This document shows, in pieces, positions 8,954 to 16,019 of a DNA stretch of 64,000 nt. Below the pieces are notes generated by a model. That model searched no databases. It saw nothing but the letters and a program-made list of their open reading frames with translations, and was not told the DNA's origin. The DNA is from Mangrovimonas aestuarii (lineage in GTDB: Bacteria; Bacteroidota; Bacteroidia; Flavobacteriales; Flavobacteriaceae), in assembly GCF_028767185.1 (NCBI RefSeq), contig NZ_JARACK010000002.1:186001-250000 (forward strand), read 5' to 3'. The first letter of the stretch is position 1, and each line of letters starts with the position of its first letter. Both the position numbers and the translations under genes were made by a program.

Positions 8954-8961
8954 CAAATATA
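8954..8961 (-). promoter_or_regulatory. -7 promoter box of the PhyH operon
   Basis: Minus-strand TATATTTG lies 24 bp before the ATG at 8929. It is the same arrangement as upstream of the TlpA-like and LpxL-like genes. Confidence 0.55.
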
Positions 8962-9162
8962 AACAGGTTTACCTTTAATTAATTGAACTTATTAACTGAA
9001 GTATTAAAATCTAAATTCAATTTTAATTACGTAAGAAGTGTATTTCATCAGAATAAAAGTCAGATAGTCCAAATTATTTGAATGGGGTAAAATCATTTTA
9101 TAGGTTAGCATTCTTAAAATCAATTATTTGATTTTGTGTTAAACTCCCTATTCAATCCTAAA

Positions 9163-9567
9163 ATGAAAAAATATATTTTAGCTGCGCTTGCCCTAGTATT
9201 GACTTTATCTTGTTCAAATAATGATGATATTGTAAAACCACCACAAGAATTAATTAAAGGAAATTGGGTGGAATTTTTACCATATTCACCAGTTTCATGT
9301 GAAATGAATACTCTAAATTTTTTTAATGATGAGGTTACCATGAAGACTATGACAAGAAGTAACCCATGTACTTATGAGAACACCACATATTCCTATGGTT
9401 TGGAAAATTCAACCCTAACATTTTATGAAACATATGAAAATGGGGAGATAGGAGTTATTCAACAATTTCATGTCGCAGAGCTCGGGGAACAACTTCTTAC
9501 CTTTTATCCTATTTCTCAACCAAACACTTCCGAAGAAAAAGGTGAATTTATATACTTGAAAGAGTAA
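9163..9567 (+). CDS. Small lipocalin-like lipoprotein of unknown function
   Basis: This 134-residue protein has a clear lipoprotein signal, MKKYILAALALVLTLSC, with Cys17 as the lipidated residue. It then shows a KGNWVE... opening, alternating strands and two cysteines, resembling the lipocalin-like lipoproteins common in Flavobacteriaceae. An in-frame GTG at 9136 would put nine residues before the signal, so the ATG at 9163 is preferred. It is monocistronic, with no recognised partner and no assignable function. Confidence 0.65.
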   Translation: MKKYILAALALVLTLSCSNNDDIVKPPQELIKGNWVEFLPYSPVSCEMNTLNFFNDEVTMKTMTRSNPCTYENTTYSYGLENSTLTFYETYENGEIGVIQQFHVAELGEQLLTFYPISQPNTSEEKGEFIYLKE

Positions 9568-9827
9568 TTTAAATTGGTACTTAGTTTTGACATATATCTT
9601 TACATCTTCACATTAAGAGTAGGATAAGGAAACATAAAATCCCTTGGTTTTTACTTCACCAGACATTTCTTTGAACATATTGTTTCTCCCTTTTTTAAGA
9701 CAATACGTAAAAGACCATTTTTACCCATCATTATTAGTACTGAAAACTATTATCTAAAGAGATTAACAAAGCTTTTGGTCTCTTTGAAACCTCTGTAATT
9801 TAATGGCTCTATTTTAATTTTATTTTA
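9568..9827. other. Non-coding stretch with no recognised feature
   Basis: There is no ORF with family resemblance. The bases are AT-rich and contain no convincing terminator for the preceding lipoprotein. Confidence 0.4.
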
Positions 9828-9859
9828 TTGACAGTTCATTTTGGGAGCCCTTACATTTG
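9828..9859 (+). promoter_or_regulatory. Promoter of the DsbA/FrnE-like gene
   Basis: TTG (9828-9830), a 21-bp spacer and TACATTTG (9852-9859) match the Bacteroidota -33/-7 promoter. The 5' leader of about 70 nt contains an inverted repeat CAGTAAAA/TTTTACTG near 9864-9889. Confidence 0.5.
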
Positions 9860-9937
9860 CTGACAGTAAAAAAATATCAGTTTTACTGAAAGTTTTAAAT
9901 ACCTAAAGCGTCAAAGCCCTAATACAAAGAAAAAATT

Positions 9938-10633
9938 ATGCACATAAAAATATGGTCCGATATACGCTGTCCATTCTGTTATATTGGAAAAAAACACTTC
10001 GAAACTGCTTTAAACAATTTCCCTCATAAAAATAAAATCACCATAGAATGGAAAAGTTTTGAGTTGGACCCTAATTTGCAAACAAACCCAGATACAGATG
10101 CATTATCTCATTTTGTAGAAAGTAAAGGGATTGAAAAGGAACAAGCTATACACATGTTTGATAATGTAACAGCAATGGCTGCAAACACTGGTCTGGAATT
10201 TAATTTAGAGCAATCTATTCCTGCAAATTCCCTTAACGCTCATAGACTTTTACACTTTGCTAAACAACAAGGCTTAGTAGATCAAACAAAGGAAACTCTC
10301 CTTTTTACTCATTTAAGTGCTGGTAAGAATATTGATGATATCAATGTCTTAACAGAATTAGCCAAATCTTTAGGAATGGATGAGCTTAAAGTAAAGCAAA
10401 TGCTAGAATCAGATGATTTTGTATACGATGTAAGACAAGACGAAATGGAGGCCAGAAACCTAGGGATTAATTCGGTGCCGTTTTTTGTTTTAGATAACAA
10501 ATATGGCATTTCAGGTGCACAACCTGTTGAGGTTTTTACTCAGTCACTACAAGAAATTTGGGAGAAACATCAAAGTAACTTAGAGGTTTTAGTAGGTAAC
10601 AACGCTTGTGATGTTGAGGGTAATTGTAATTAA
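9938..10633 (+). CDS. DsbA-family FrnE-like thiol oxidoreductase
   Basis: The protein has 231 residues and no signal peptide. A thioredoxin fold with active-site CPFC (Cys11-Cys14) lies immediately at the N-terminus, followed by a helical insertion and a cis-Pro loop in GINSVPFFV. This is the FrnE / 2-hydroxychromene-2-carboxylate isomerase-like branch of DsbA. The absence of a signal suggests a cytoplasmic role, for example in oxidative stress. The C-terminus has two more Cys. It is preceded by a good promoter and is monocistronic. Confidence 0.87.
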   Translation: MHIKIWSDIRCPFCYIGKKHFETALNNFPHKNKITIEWKSFELDPNLQTNPDTDALSHFVESKGIEKEQAIHMFDNVTAMAANTGLEFNLEQSIPANSLNAHRLLHFAKQQGLVDQTKETLLFTHLSAGKNIDDINVLTELAKSLGMDELKVKQMLESDDFVYDVRQDEMEARNLGINSVPFFVLDNKYGISGAQPVEVFTQSLQEIWEKHQSNLEVLVGNNACDVEGNCN

Positions 10634-10774
10634 TAGTGAATCCTATAATGGTATTCATTAGAGCTTTGGTAATGTAACCTTTTCTTTTTTGAGGAATATT
10701 TTAATTATATGATATCAACTACTAGTGTGAGAGTTTGCTATACTTTTCAGAAACTTAAATACAAAATAAACAGA

Positions 10775-10806
10775 ATAGCGACTTGAGTTTTAACTCAAGT
10801 CGCTAT
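10775..10806. terminator. Perfect 15-bp hairpin, probable terminator of the PfpI-like gene
   Basis: A 15-bp perfect inverted repeat with a 2-nt loop (arms 10775-10789 and 10792-10806) lies 19 bp past the stop of the minus-strand gene. The downstream tract on that strand is only moderately T-rich. Termination is therefore likely but not certain. Confidence 0.6.
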
Positions 10807-10824
10807 ACCTAATTCAAGTAGTTT

Positions 10825-11625
10825 TTATTTTAGTTTTTTTAATAATAATTCTGCAACTAGTTCTGAAGATGATGGGTTTTGTCCAGTTATTAATAAACCG
10901 TCTTCAATTGCATAAGGATTCCAATCAGCTTTTTTTGAGTAAATCCCCCCATTATTTTTAAGCATGTCTTCTACTAAAAAAGGCACAACTTTAGTTAATT
11001 GAACAGCTTCTTCTTCTGTGTTTGAAAATGCGGTGACTTTCTTTCCTTTTACCAACGGTTCTCCATCAGTGTTTTTTGTATGCTTGAATATAGCAGGTGC
11101 GTGACAAACCGCAGCAACAGGTTTACCGTTATTATAAAAATCTTCAATTAAATTAATTGAGTTATTATCTTCAGCTAAATCCCATAATGGTCCGTGACCT
11201 CCTGGGTAAAATACTGCATCATAATCTGCTTGATTTACTATTTCTAATTTCAATGTTTTAGATAAAGCTTCTTGAGTTTCTTTATCTTCGTTAAACCTTA
11301 CGGTTGCAGGAGTTTGAAAATCTGGAGAAGAACTTTTGGGATCTATTGGAGGTTGACCTCCTTTTGGAGAAGCTAACGTTATTTTTACTCCATTATCTTT
11401 TAATAAATAGTAAGGAGCCGCAAACTCTTCTACCCAAAAACCAGTTTTCTCTCCCGTACTTCCTAATTCTTCGTGACTTGTCAATACAAATAATACTTTT
11501 TTCATTGTTGTATCTTTTTGTGTGTTATTACCTAGCTTTTGTTCTTTAACTTTGCTTTTATTTGTGTTATTACCACAAGATGAAAGTAGAACTAAAGCGA
11601 TTATCATTGTTGTTAATCTTTTCAT
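10825..11625 (-). CDS. DJ-1/PfpI-family (Hsp31-type) lipoprotein
   Basis: The protein has 266 residues with lipobox LSSC (Cys17), so it is membrane-anchored. It continues as a class I glutamine amidotransferase-like DJ-1/PfpI domain with the nucleophile elbow AAVCHAPA (Cys174, His175) and the conserved acid in TGFWVEEFAAPY (Glu66/67). Relatives act as glyoxalase III / deglycase or chaperone; an extracytoplasmic version is less common. A Crp-like regulator is encoded 74 bp upstream on the same strand. A TAATTTTG box at 11651-11658 suggests its own promoter. Confidence 0.85.
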   Translation of the reverse strand: MKRLTTMIIALVLLSSCGNNTNKSKVKEQKLGNNTQKDTTMKKVLFVLTSHEELGSTGEKTGFWVEEFAAPYYLLKDNGVKITLASPKGGQPPIDPKSSSPDFQTPATVRFNEDKETQEALSKTLKLEIVNQADYDAVFYPGGHGPLWDLAEDNNSINLIEDFYNNGKPVAAVCHAPAIFKHTKNTDGEPLVKGKKVTAFSNTEEEAVQLTKVVPFLVEDMLKNNGGIYSKKADWNPYAIEDGLLITGQNPSSSELVAELLLKKLK

Positions 11626-11650
11626 ATGATATCTAATTTATTAATAACTA

Positions 11651-11658
11651 CAAAATTA
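11651..11658 (-). promoter_or_regulatory. -7 promoter box of the PfpI-like gene
   Basis: Minus-strand TAATTTTG lies 25 bp before the ATG at 11625. A TGAT-N6-ATCA palindrome (11689-11702) lies about 41 bp further upstream and may be an operator for the neighbouring Crp-like protein. Confidence 0.45.
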
Positions 11659-11699
11659 TAGTATGAAGCTATTTTAAAAATTGATGTATGATAATTAAA

Positions 11700-12284
11700 T
11701 CAATCTTGAGCTATTTCTCTCCTTATTCTGCTGAGGCTTTCTGTAGTTATTCCTAAAAAAGAGGCTATATGATAGTTTTTTACACTTTTTTCGATGTTTG
11801 GGTAGGTGTTTAAAAAAGACAGATATCTTTCCTTTGCAGACTGAGCTAAACTCGCTAAAATTCTTCTTTGAAAACTAGTAAAGGCCTTTTCCATTTTTTT
11901 TCTAAAAAAGGATTCTAATTGAGGTACATCCGAAAACAATTCCTCCATATCTTTTCTGGAAATTTTATACAAGATGGCATCTTGAATAGTTTCAATATTC
12001 ATTATGGCTTTGGTTGTAGTGAAGAATGCTGTATAGTCACTTATCCACCAATCATTAATTGCAAATTGTAAGGTGTGTTCTTTACCTAATTTATCGATAA
12101 AATAGGTTCTTAAGCATCCGTTGCTTACATAATATTGGTTATAAACAGTCTCATCAGCTTTTAAAATCACAACACCTTTTTTTAAATTGAGTTTTTCAAG
12201 TTTACTTTCAATAAGATATTGTTCTTTTTCAGAAAGAGAAATGTCTTTAAATATTTTTGATACTATTGAGTTTTCGGAGTTCAT
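11700..12284 (-). CDS. Crp/Fnr-family transcriptional regulator
   Basis: The 194-residue protein has an N-terminal cNMP-binding jelly roll (about 20-120) and a C-terminal winged helix, with recognition helix ITTESLSRIRREI near residues 178-190. The E-x-x-S-R pattern in that helix is what FNR uses to read TTGAT half-sites. The effector pocket lacks an obvious canonical cAMP-binding cassette, as in many Bacteroidota members. The PfpI-like lipoprotein gene follows on the same strand and is a likely target. The stop falls at 11700, inside a possible operator. Confidence 0.85.
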   Translation of the reverse strand: MNSENSIVSKIFKDISLSEKEQYLIESKLEKLNLKKGVVILKADETVYNQYYVSNGCLRTYFIDKLGKEHTLQFAINDWWISDYTAFFTTTKAIMNIETIQDAILYKISRKDMEELFSDVPQLESFFRKKMEKAFTSFQRRILASLAQSAKERYLSFLNTYPNIEKSVKNYHIASFLGITTESLSRIRREIAQD

Positions 12285-12362
12285 TTAAATTACTCAAACA
12301 GTTTGTGTATGATTTTGTTATTTAAGTGTAAAGTTAAAGTTTTGTAGAAAACCATAGTATAG

Positions 12363-12408
12363 CCGTAAGGACTTTCCTCGGGAAAGTCCCTAGCCATTAA
12401 TTCTACGG
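12363..12408. repeat. Intergenic nested hairpin element
   Basis: A 9-bp perfect stem (GGACTTTCC / GGAAAGTCC, 12369-12377 with 12381-12389, loop TCG) is enclosed by a second pairing, CCGTA (12363-12367) with TACGG (12404-12408). It is GC-richer than its surroundings and is not followed by a T tract. Its role is unknown. Confidence 0.4.
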
Positions 12409-12467
12409 TGCCCTAAAAGTTTATTTTTTAATTACCCGTTTTGGAAAGTAGTAATATATAATGATAA

Positions 12468-12492
12468 AGGCTGTCTTTTTAGGACAGCCTTC
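12468..12492 (-). terminator. Terminator of the FG-GAP repeat gene
   Basis: A 9-bp stem AAGGCTGTC / GACAGCCTT with a 7-nt loop lies 27 bp past the stop of the minus-strand gene. Confidence 0.65.
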
Positions 12493-12518
12493 AAATTAGT
12501 TTCAATCGATATAAAAAG

Positions 12519-13979
12519 TTATATAATTACAACTTTCTTGATCGTACTGCTTCCTTGTTCATTGGTTATTTTTAAGATGTAAACCTCATTCTCATTTAAA
12601 TTTTCATTGTTGATTTTCACACCTTTTAGGTTGTAAATAGATAACTCAATTTTTTCATCGGTTAGTACTGTAATTTTAGAGTCGTGAACTTCAATAACGT
12701 AATCGTTAATTATAGAGAAATCATCTGCAGAAAGTACGATTGAAGAATTTTCATAAACCTTAACATGCCCTGAGTCCAATCCATTGCCATCATTACCAGG
12801 GGCACCTACAGCTAAAATTGATCCATCACCAGATAAACAAACTGCATCACCAAAATAGTCTTCACTAGCTTCCCCGTCGATATCTTGACCAATTTGAACC
12901 CAAGTCCCTGATTGGTTTTCAAATACTCTTACATGGCCAGAATCACTTCCATTACCATCATTAGAGTCTGCTCCTATAGCAATAATACTACCATCTCCAG
13001 ATAAACAAACAGACCAACCAAAATAGTCTTCACCAGCTTCCCCGTCGATATCTTGACCAATTTGAACCCAGGTCCCTGATTGGTTTTCAAATACTCTTAC
13101 ATGGCCTGAGTTGGTACCATTATCGTCGTTTTCAATCGCTCCGACTGCAACTATACTACCATCATCAGACAAACTTACAGAGAAACCAAAATAGTCCTCA
13201 CTAGCTTCCCCGTCGATATCTTGACCAATTTGAACCCAAGTCCCTAATTGGTTTTCAAAAACTCTTACATGGCCAGAGTCGAATCCATTGCCATCGTTTG
13301 AATCAGCTCCTATAGCGACTATATTTCCACTAGCAGATAAACTTACCGTCGAGCCAAAATAATCGTCACTGGCTTCACCATCGATATCTTGTCCTATTTG
13401 AACCCAAGTTCCAGCTTGGTTTTCGTACACTCTTACCTGACCAGAATCAACTCCATTTCCATTGTTAAAAGGTGCTCCAATAGCAACAATGTCACCATCA
13501 TCCGATAGGCTAACTGAGTAACCAGAATGGTCGTCACTGTTTTCTCCAATTATATCCTGTCCAATTTGAACCCAATTGCCAGATTGATTTTTAAAAACTT
13601 TAACCTTACCCAAGTTTGAATTATTAATACTTATGCTGTACCAATATGAACCAATAGCAACAATATCCCCATCAGCAGATAAACTTACAGACACACCAGA
13701 GTAATTAAAACCAGTATCACCGTCAATATCCTGCCCTATTTGAACCCAATTACCCAATTGATTTTCATACACTCGAACATGTCCAGAGTAAGTCCCATTG
13801 TCACTGTTATAGTCTGCACCAATGGCCATTATTGAACCGTCATCAGAGAGGGATACTGATACTCCAGAGCCATCTCCAGAATCCTCTCCGTTAATGTTTT
13901 GACCAATCTGTGTCCATTGCCCAAAGCTATAAAGAGAGTTAAAAAACATCGCTATTAAAAGAAAGTAAAGTTTAGTCAT
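12519..13979 (-). CDS. Secreted FG-GAP-like repeat protein with T9SS C-terminal sorting domain
   Basis: The protein has 486 residues. Signal peptide MTKLYFLLIAMFFNSLYSFG is followed by seven tandem repeats of about 56 residues. Each repeat has W-x-QIGQ(D/N)I-(D/N)GE, then SVSLS-DG-I-AIGA, then SGHVRV(F/Y)ENQ, which form a beta-propeller of FG-GAP/integrin type. The last 70 residues (ELSIYNLKGVKI ... KITNEQGSSTIKKVVII) are a Por/T9SS type A sorting domain. The protein should therefore be exported by the type IX system and anchored or released at the surface. The repeats are nearly identical at the DNA level with a 168-bp period. The ligand is unknown. Confidence 0.85.
   Translation of the reverse strand: MTKLYFLLIAMFFNSLYSFGQWTQIGQNINGEDSGDGSGVSVSLSDDGSIMAIGADYNSDNGTYSGHVRVYENQLGNWVQIGQDIDGDTGFNYSGVSVSLSADGDIVAIGSYWYSISINNSNLGKVKVFKNQSGNWVQIGQDIIGENSDDHSGYSVSLSDDGDIVAIGAPFNNGNGVDSGQVRVYENQAGTWVQIGQDIDGEASDDYFGSTVSLSASGNIVAIGADSNDGNGFDSGHVRVFENQLGTWVQIGQDIDGEASEDYFGFSVSLSDDGSIVAVGAIENDDNGTNSGHVRVFENQSGTWVQIGQDIDGEAGEDYFGWSVCLSGDGSIIAIGADSNDGNGSDSGHVRVFENQSGTWVQIGQDIDGEASEDYFGDAVCLSGDGSILAVGAPGNDGNGLDSGHVKVYENSSIVLSADDFSIINDYVIEVHDSKITVLTDEKIELSIYNLKGVKINNENLNENEVYILKITNEQGSSTIKKVVII
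12780..13920. repeat. Tandem ~168-bp coding repeats
   Basis: Identical anchors such as TATCTTGACC recur at 12881, 13049 and 13217, exactly 168 bp apart. More diverged copies continue to about 13920. The array codes for the propeller blades of the secreted FG-GAP protein. Confidence 0.85.
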
Positions 13980-14130
13980 ATTTGTCAGTTTAAAGTTGAA
14001 AGTTTACCCCGTTAAAAATAGACTTAATTCCTACAAAAACAATTGTTTTTACAAAATTTGAAAGAGCGCGTTTTTAAAGTTATAGCTTTTTCTGAAAACC
14101 CCAATAATTGAAAATATGGTTATAAATTTT

Positions 14131-15219
14131 TTAAAAGGCTTCTCCTATTCTAAAATAAAATCCCCAGTCGCCTTTACCTACAGCAGCATCAAGTCCAATA
14201 TTGAATTTTACGTTTTTAAATGCTCTGTATCTGTAACCCACACCAATACCGGGATAAAGCCCCCAATCGAAATCTTCGGTATCAGAACCATAGATCGTTG
14301 AAAGGCCGGCAAACCCCACCAACCCCATTTTGGGGTTAAAATTATAGCGATATTCACCTTGCAGTGCCATTTGTCCGTCACCTCTGTATTTACCTTCCGA
14401 ATATCCACGAATGTCTTTGCCTCCAATAGTAACCTGTTGTTCAAAGGGGATGTTACCAAGCCCAAAACTTCCAAAAAATCGTGCTGCAATCACATCAGTC
14501 TTATTACGTAAACTGTAGTATTGGTTTAGAATTGTAACAAATCGATTTGCAGTGTTATTATTCCCAACCCATTTGGGGTAGGTTATCAAACGGAGTCTTA
14601 ACTTTCGCCCATAATAGGGGTAATATACATCTGATCGGGTATCCCAAAGTGCATTTAATTCCAGCCCATGGGTTCGGGTAATAGAGGAGGGTTGAACCTC
14701 ATCTTCATAATCTGTATCATAATACGAAAAGGTATAGGTTAAACCTCCATATAGGTGTTCAACAATACGTTTTTGAACTCCTGCACTAATGATACTTGTT
14801 TTGGTACCATAGTCATAAAAGCCCGGAGCTTCAAAATCGTCTAGATAGAATTGAGAATTATGGTTACCGGTCACTGCAAATAAATTTATTCTCCACCGAT
14901 CTTCATTGAGGTATAGTTTGTTGAATAAAGCTATGAAATAAGAGCTATTTGTAGTATAAACTGCAGAAGCGCCAGAAAGAGATTTGGGAGAAATAGTGTC
15001 GTTTTTAATAGGGTGGTACATTACCATTGGAATAGCACCAAACATAAATTTCAAATTCCGGTTGTAGTTAATGAACGGCATTACCGTAAAGTCTATTTTC
15101 TTTTCTTTTTTTACTTTAAGAAGGGAATCGGTTTTATGTTGTGCTATTGAAGAAACAGAAAAACCAAGGGTAAGAATCCAAAATGCAGAAGTAATTATGG
15201 TTACTGATATTAACTTCAT
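14131..15219 (-). CDS. Omp85/BamA-type outer-membrane beta-barrel protein without POTRA domains
   Basis: This 362-residue protein has an N-terminal signal (cleavage near SSIAQH) and no room for POTRA domains. It then consists almost entirely of amphipathic strands that end in an aromatic residue (GEAF). The segment IRGYSEGKYRGDGQMALQGEY matches the conserved loop-6 R-G-[FY] motif of the Omp85 superfamily. Short POTRA-less members such as this are called surface-antigen or patatin-associated barrels. It probably forms a transport or assembly pore in the outer membrane; the substrate is unknown. It is monocistronic. Confidence 0.8.
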   Translation of the reverse strand: MKLISVTIITSAFWILTLGFSVSSIAQHKTDSLLKVKKEKKIDFTVMPFINYNRNLKFMFGAIPMVMYHPIKNDTISPKSLSGASAVYTTNSSYFIALFNKLYLNEDRWRINLFAVTGNHNSQFYLDDFEAPGFYDYGTKTSIISAGVQKRIVEHLYGGLTYTFSYYDTDYEDEVQPSSITRTHGLELNALWDTRSDVYYPYYGRKLRLRLITYPKWVGNNNTANRFVTILNQYYSLRNKTDVIAARFFGSFGLGNIPFEQQVTIGGKDIRGYSEGKYRGDGQMALQGEYRYNFNPKMGLVGFAGLSTIYGSDTEDFDWGLYPGIGVGYRYRAFKNVKFNIGLDAAVGKGDWGFYFRIGEAF

Positions 15220-15489
15220 TTATTAATTTTTTTAAAGGAATGCTGCCAAACGTTTATCGGTTTATCTAAAATAAATAAAATAAACGTATGTGTTAGTAAA
15301 TCAGTCGGTTAAGTTTGTTTGAGAGGGGGAGTAATCGATAGTATCTGGAACATTTATCGGGAAATAAATCTCATAAAAGTAACAACCTGAATACTTTAAG
15401 TGAATTTTTCTATCTATTTACTCTATTCGTTAGCTTTTATTTAAAAGATAAACATTATGTTTTATCACTATTGGCCTGAAAACTTAACA
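15220..15489. other. Intergenic region between divergent genes
   Basis: There is no ORF or stable hairpin of note. It should hold the promoter of the minus-strand Omp85-type gene, for which I see only a near-consensus box (CAAACGTT on the plus strand at about 15248). Confidence 0.3.
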
Positions 15490-15519
15490 TTGCTATTAGG
15501 TTAGTTCAATGTATTTTTG
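15490..15519 (+). promoter_or_regulatory. Promoter of the 103-residue protein
   Basis: TTG (15490-15492), 19 bp and TATTTTTG (15512-15519) give a full Bacteroidota -33/-7 promoter with a leader of about 18 nt. Confidence 0.6.
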
Positions 15520-15543
15520 CAAACTGAAATAAACTAGCTAACT

Positions 15544-15855
15544 ATGAAAACTTTGGATTCAGGACTTTTAAACGTTATTACATCAAAAATCTGTAATTTT
15601 AAGAAATTAGACAATATCCAGTTTTTGGAGCAGGAGAGTAATGAGGATTACAAATGTTTCAAATTGTCTTATTACACAGAATTTGAGGGATTTCATGTTT
15701 GCAGAGTGGAAATTGACTTAAAAAAAGAAAAGCTTTCCATAGGTTTAGATGGTGATTCGTTTTTGGGAACATTTAAATTTTCTAACTCCAATTTAAGTAG
15801 CGACAGTTTTGAAGCCTGTACTTGCGAAACCCAAGAACCGAGTTTGTTTTGCTAA
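15544..15855 (+). CDS. Small hypothetical protein with Cys-rich tail
   Basis: This 103-residue soluble protein has no signal or membrane segment. It carries CTCETQEPSLFC at the C-terminus and two further Cys, so metal or redox binding is possible. It has its own consensus promoter and is followed by a strong terminator, which supports a real, monocistronic gene. I do not recognise the family. Confidence 0.6.
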   Translation: MKTLDSGLLNVITSKICNFKKLDNIQFLEQESNEDYKCFKLSYYTEFEGFHVCRVEIDLKKEKLSIGLDGDSFLGTFKFSNSNLSSDSFEACTCETQEPSLFC

Positions 15856-15881
15856 TAATTAACAGGGAGTTTATTTTATAC

Positions 15882-15911
15882 AAAAAGCCGCTTAATTTTA
15901 GCGGTTTTTTG
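15882..15911 (+). terminator. Rho-independent terminator
   Basis: The stem AAAAGCCGCT / AGCGGTTTTT with a 7-nt loop and T6 lies 27 bp after the stop of the 103-residue protein. Confidence 0.85.
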
Positions 15912-16019
15912 ATTTAAAATCGATGATTGAAGGAAAGAATATAATAAAGTGGTTCTTTGGTTTATTTCAGCTTCAATAAAGTGATTTTGGATTGAAATAC
16001 GGATAGGTAACTATTTACT

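Noticed and set aside
9660-9760. Possible gene relic on the minus strand between the lipoprotein and the DsbA-like gene
   Set aside because: A short open stretch exists, but I recognise no family and it ends in a stop after about two dozen codons.
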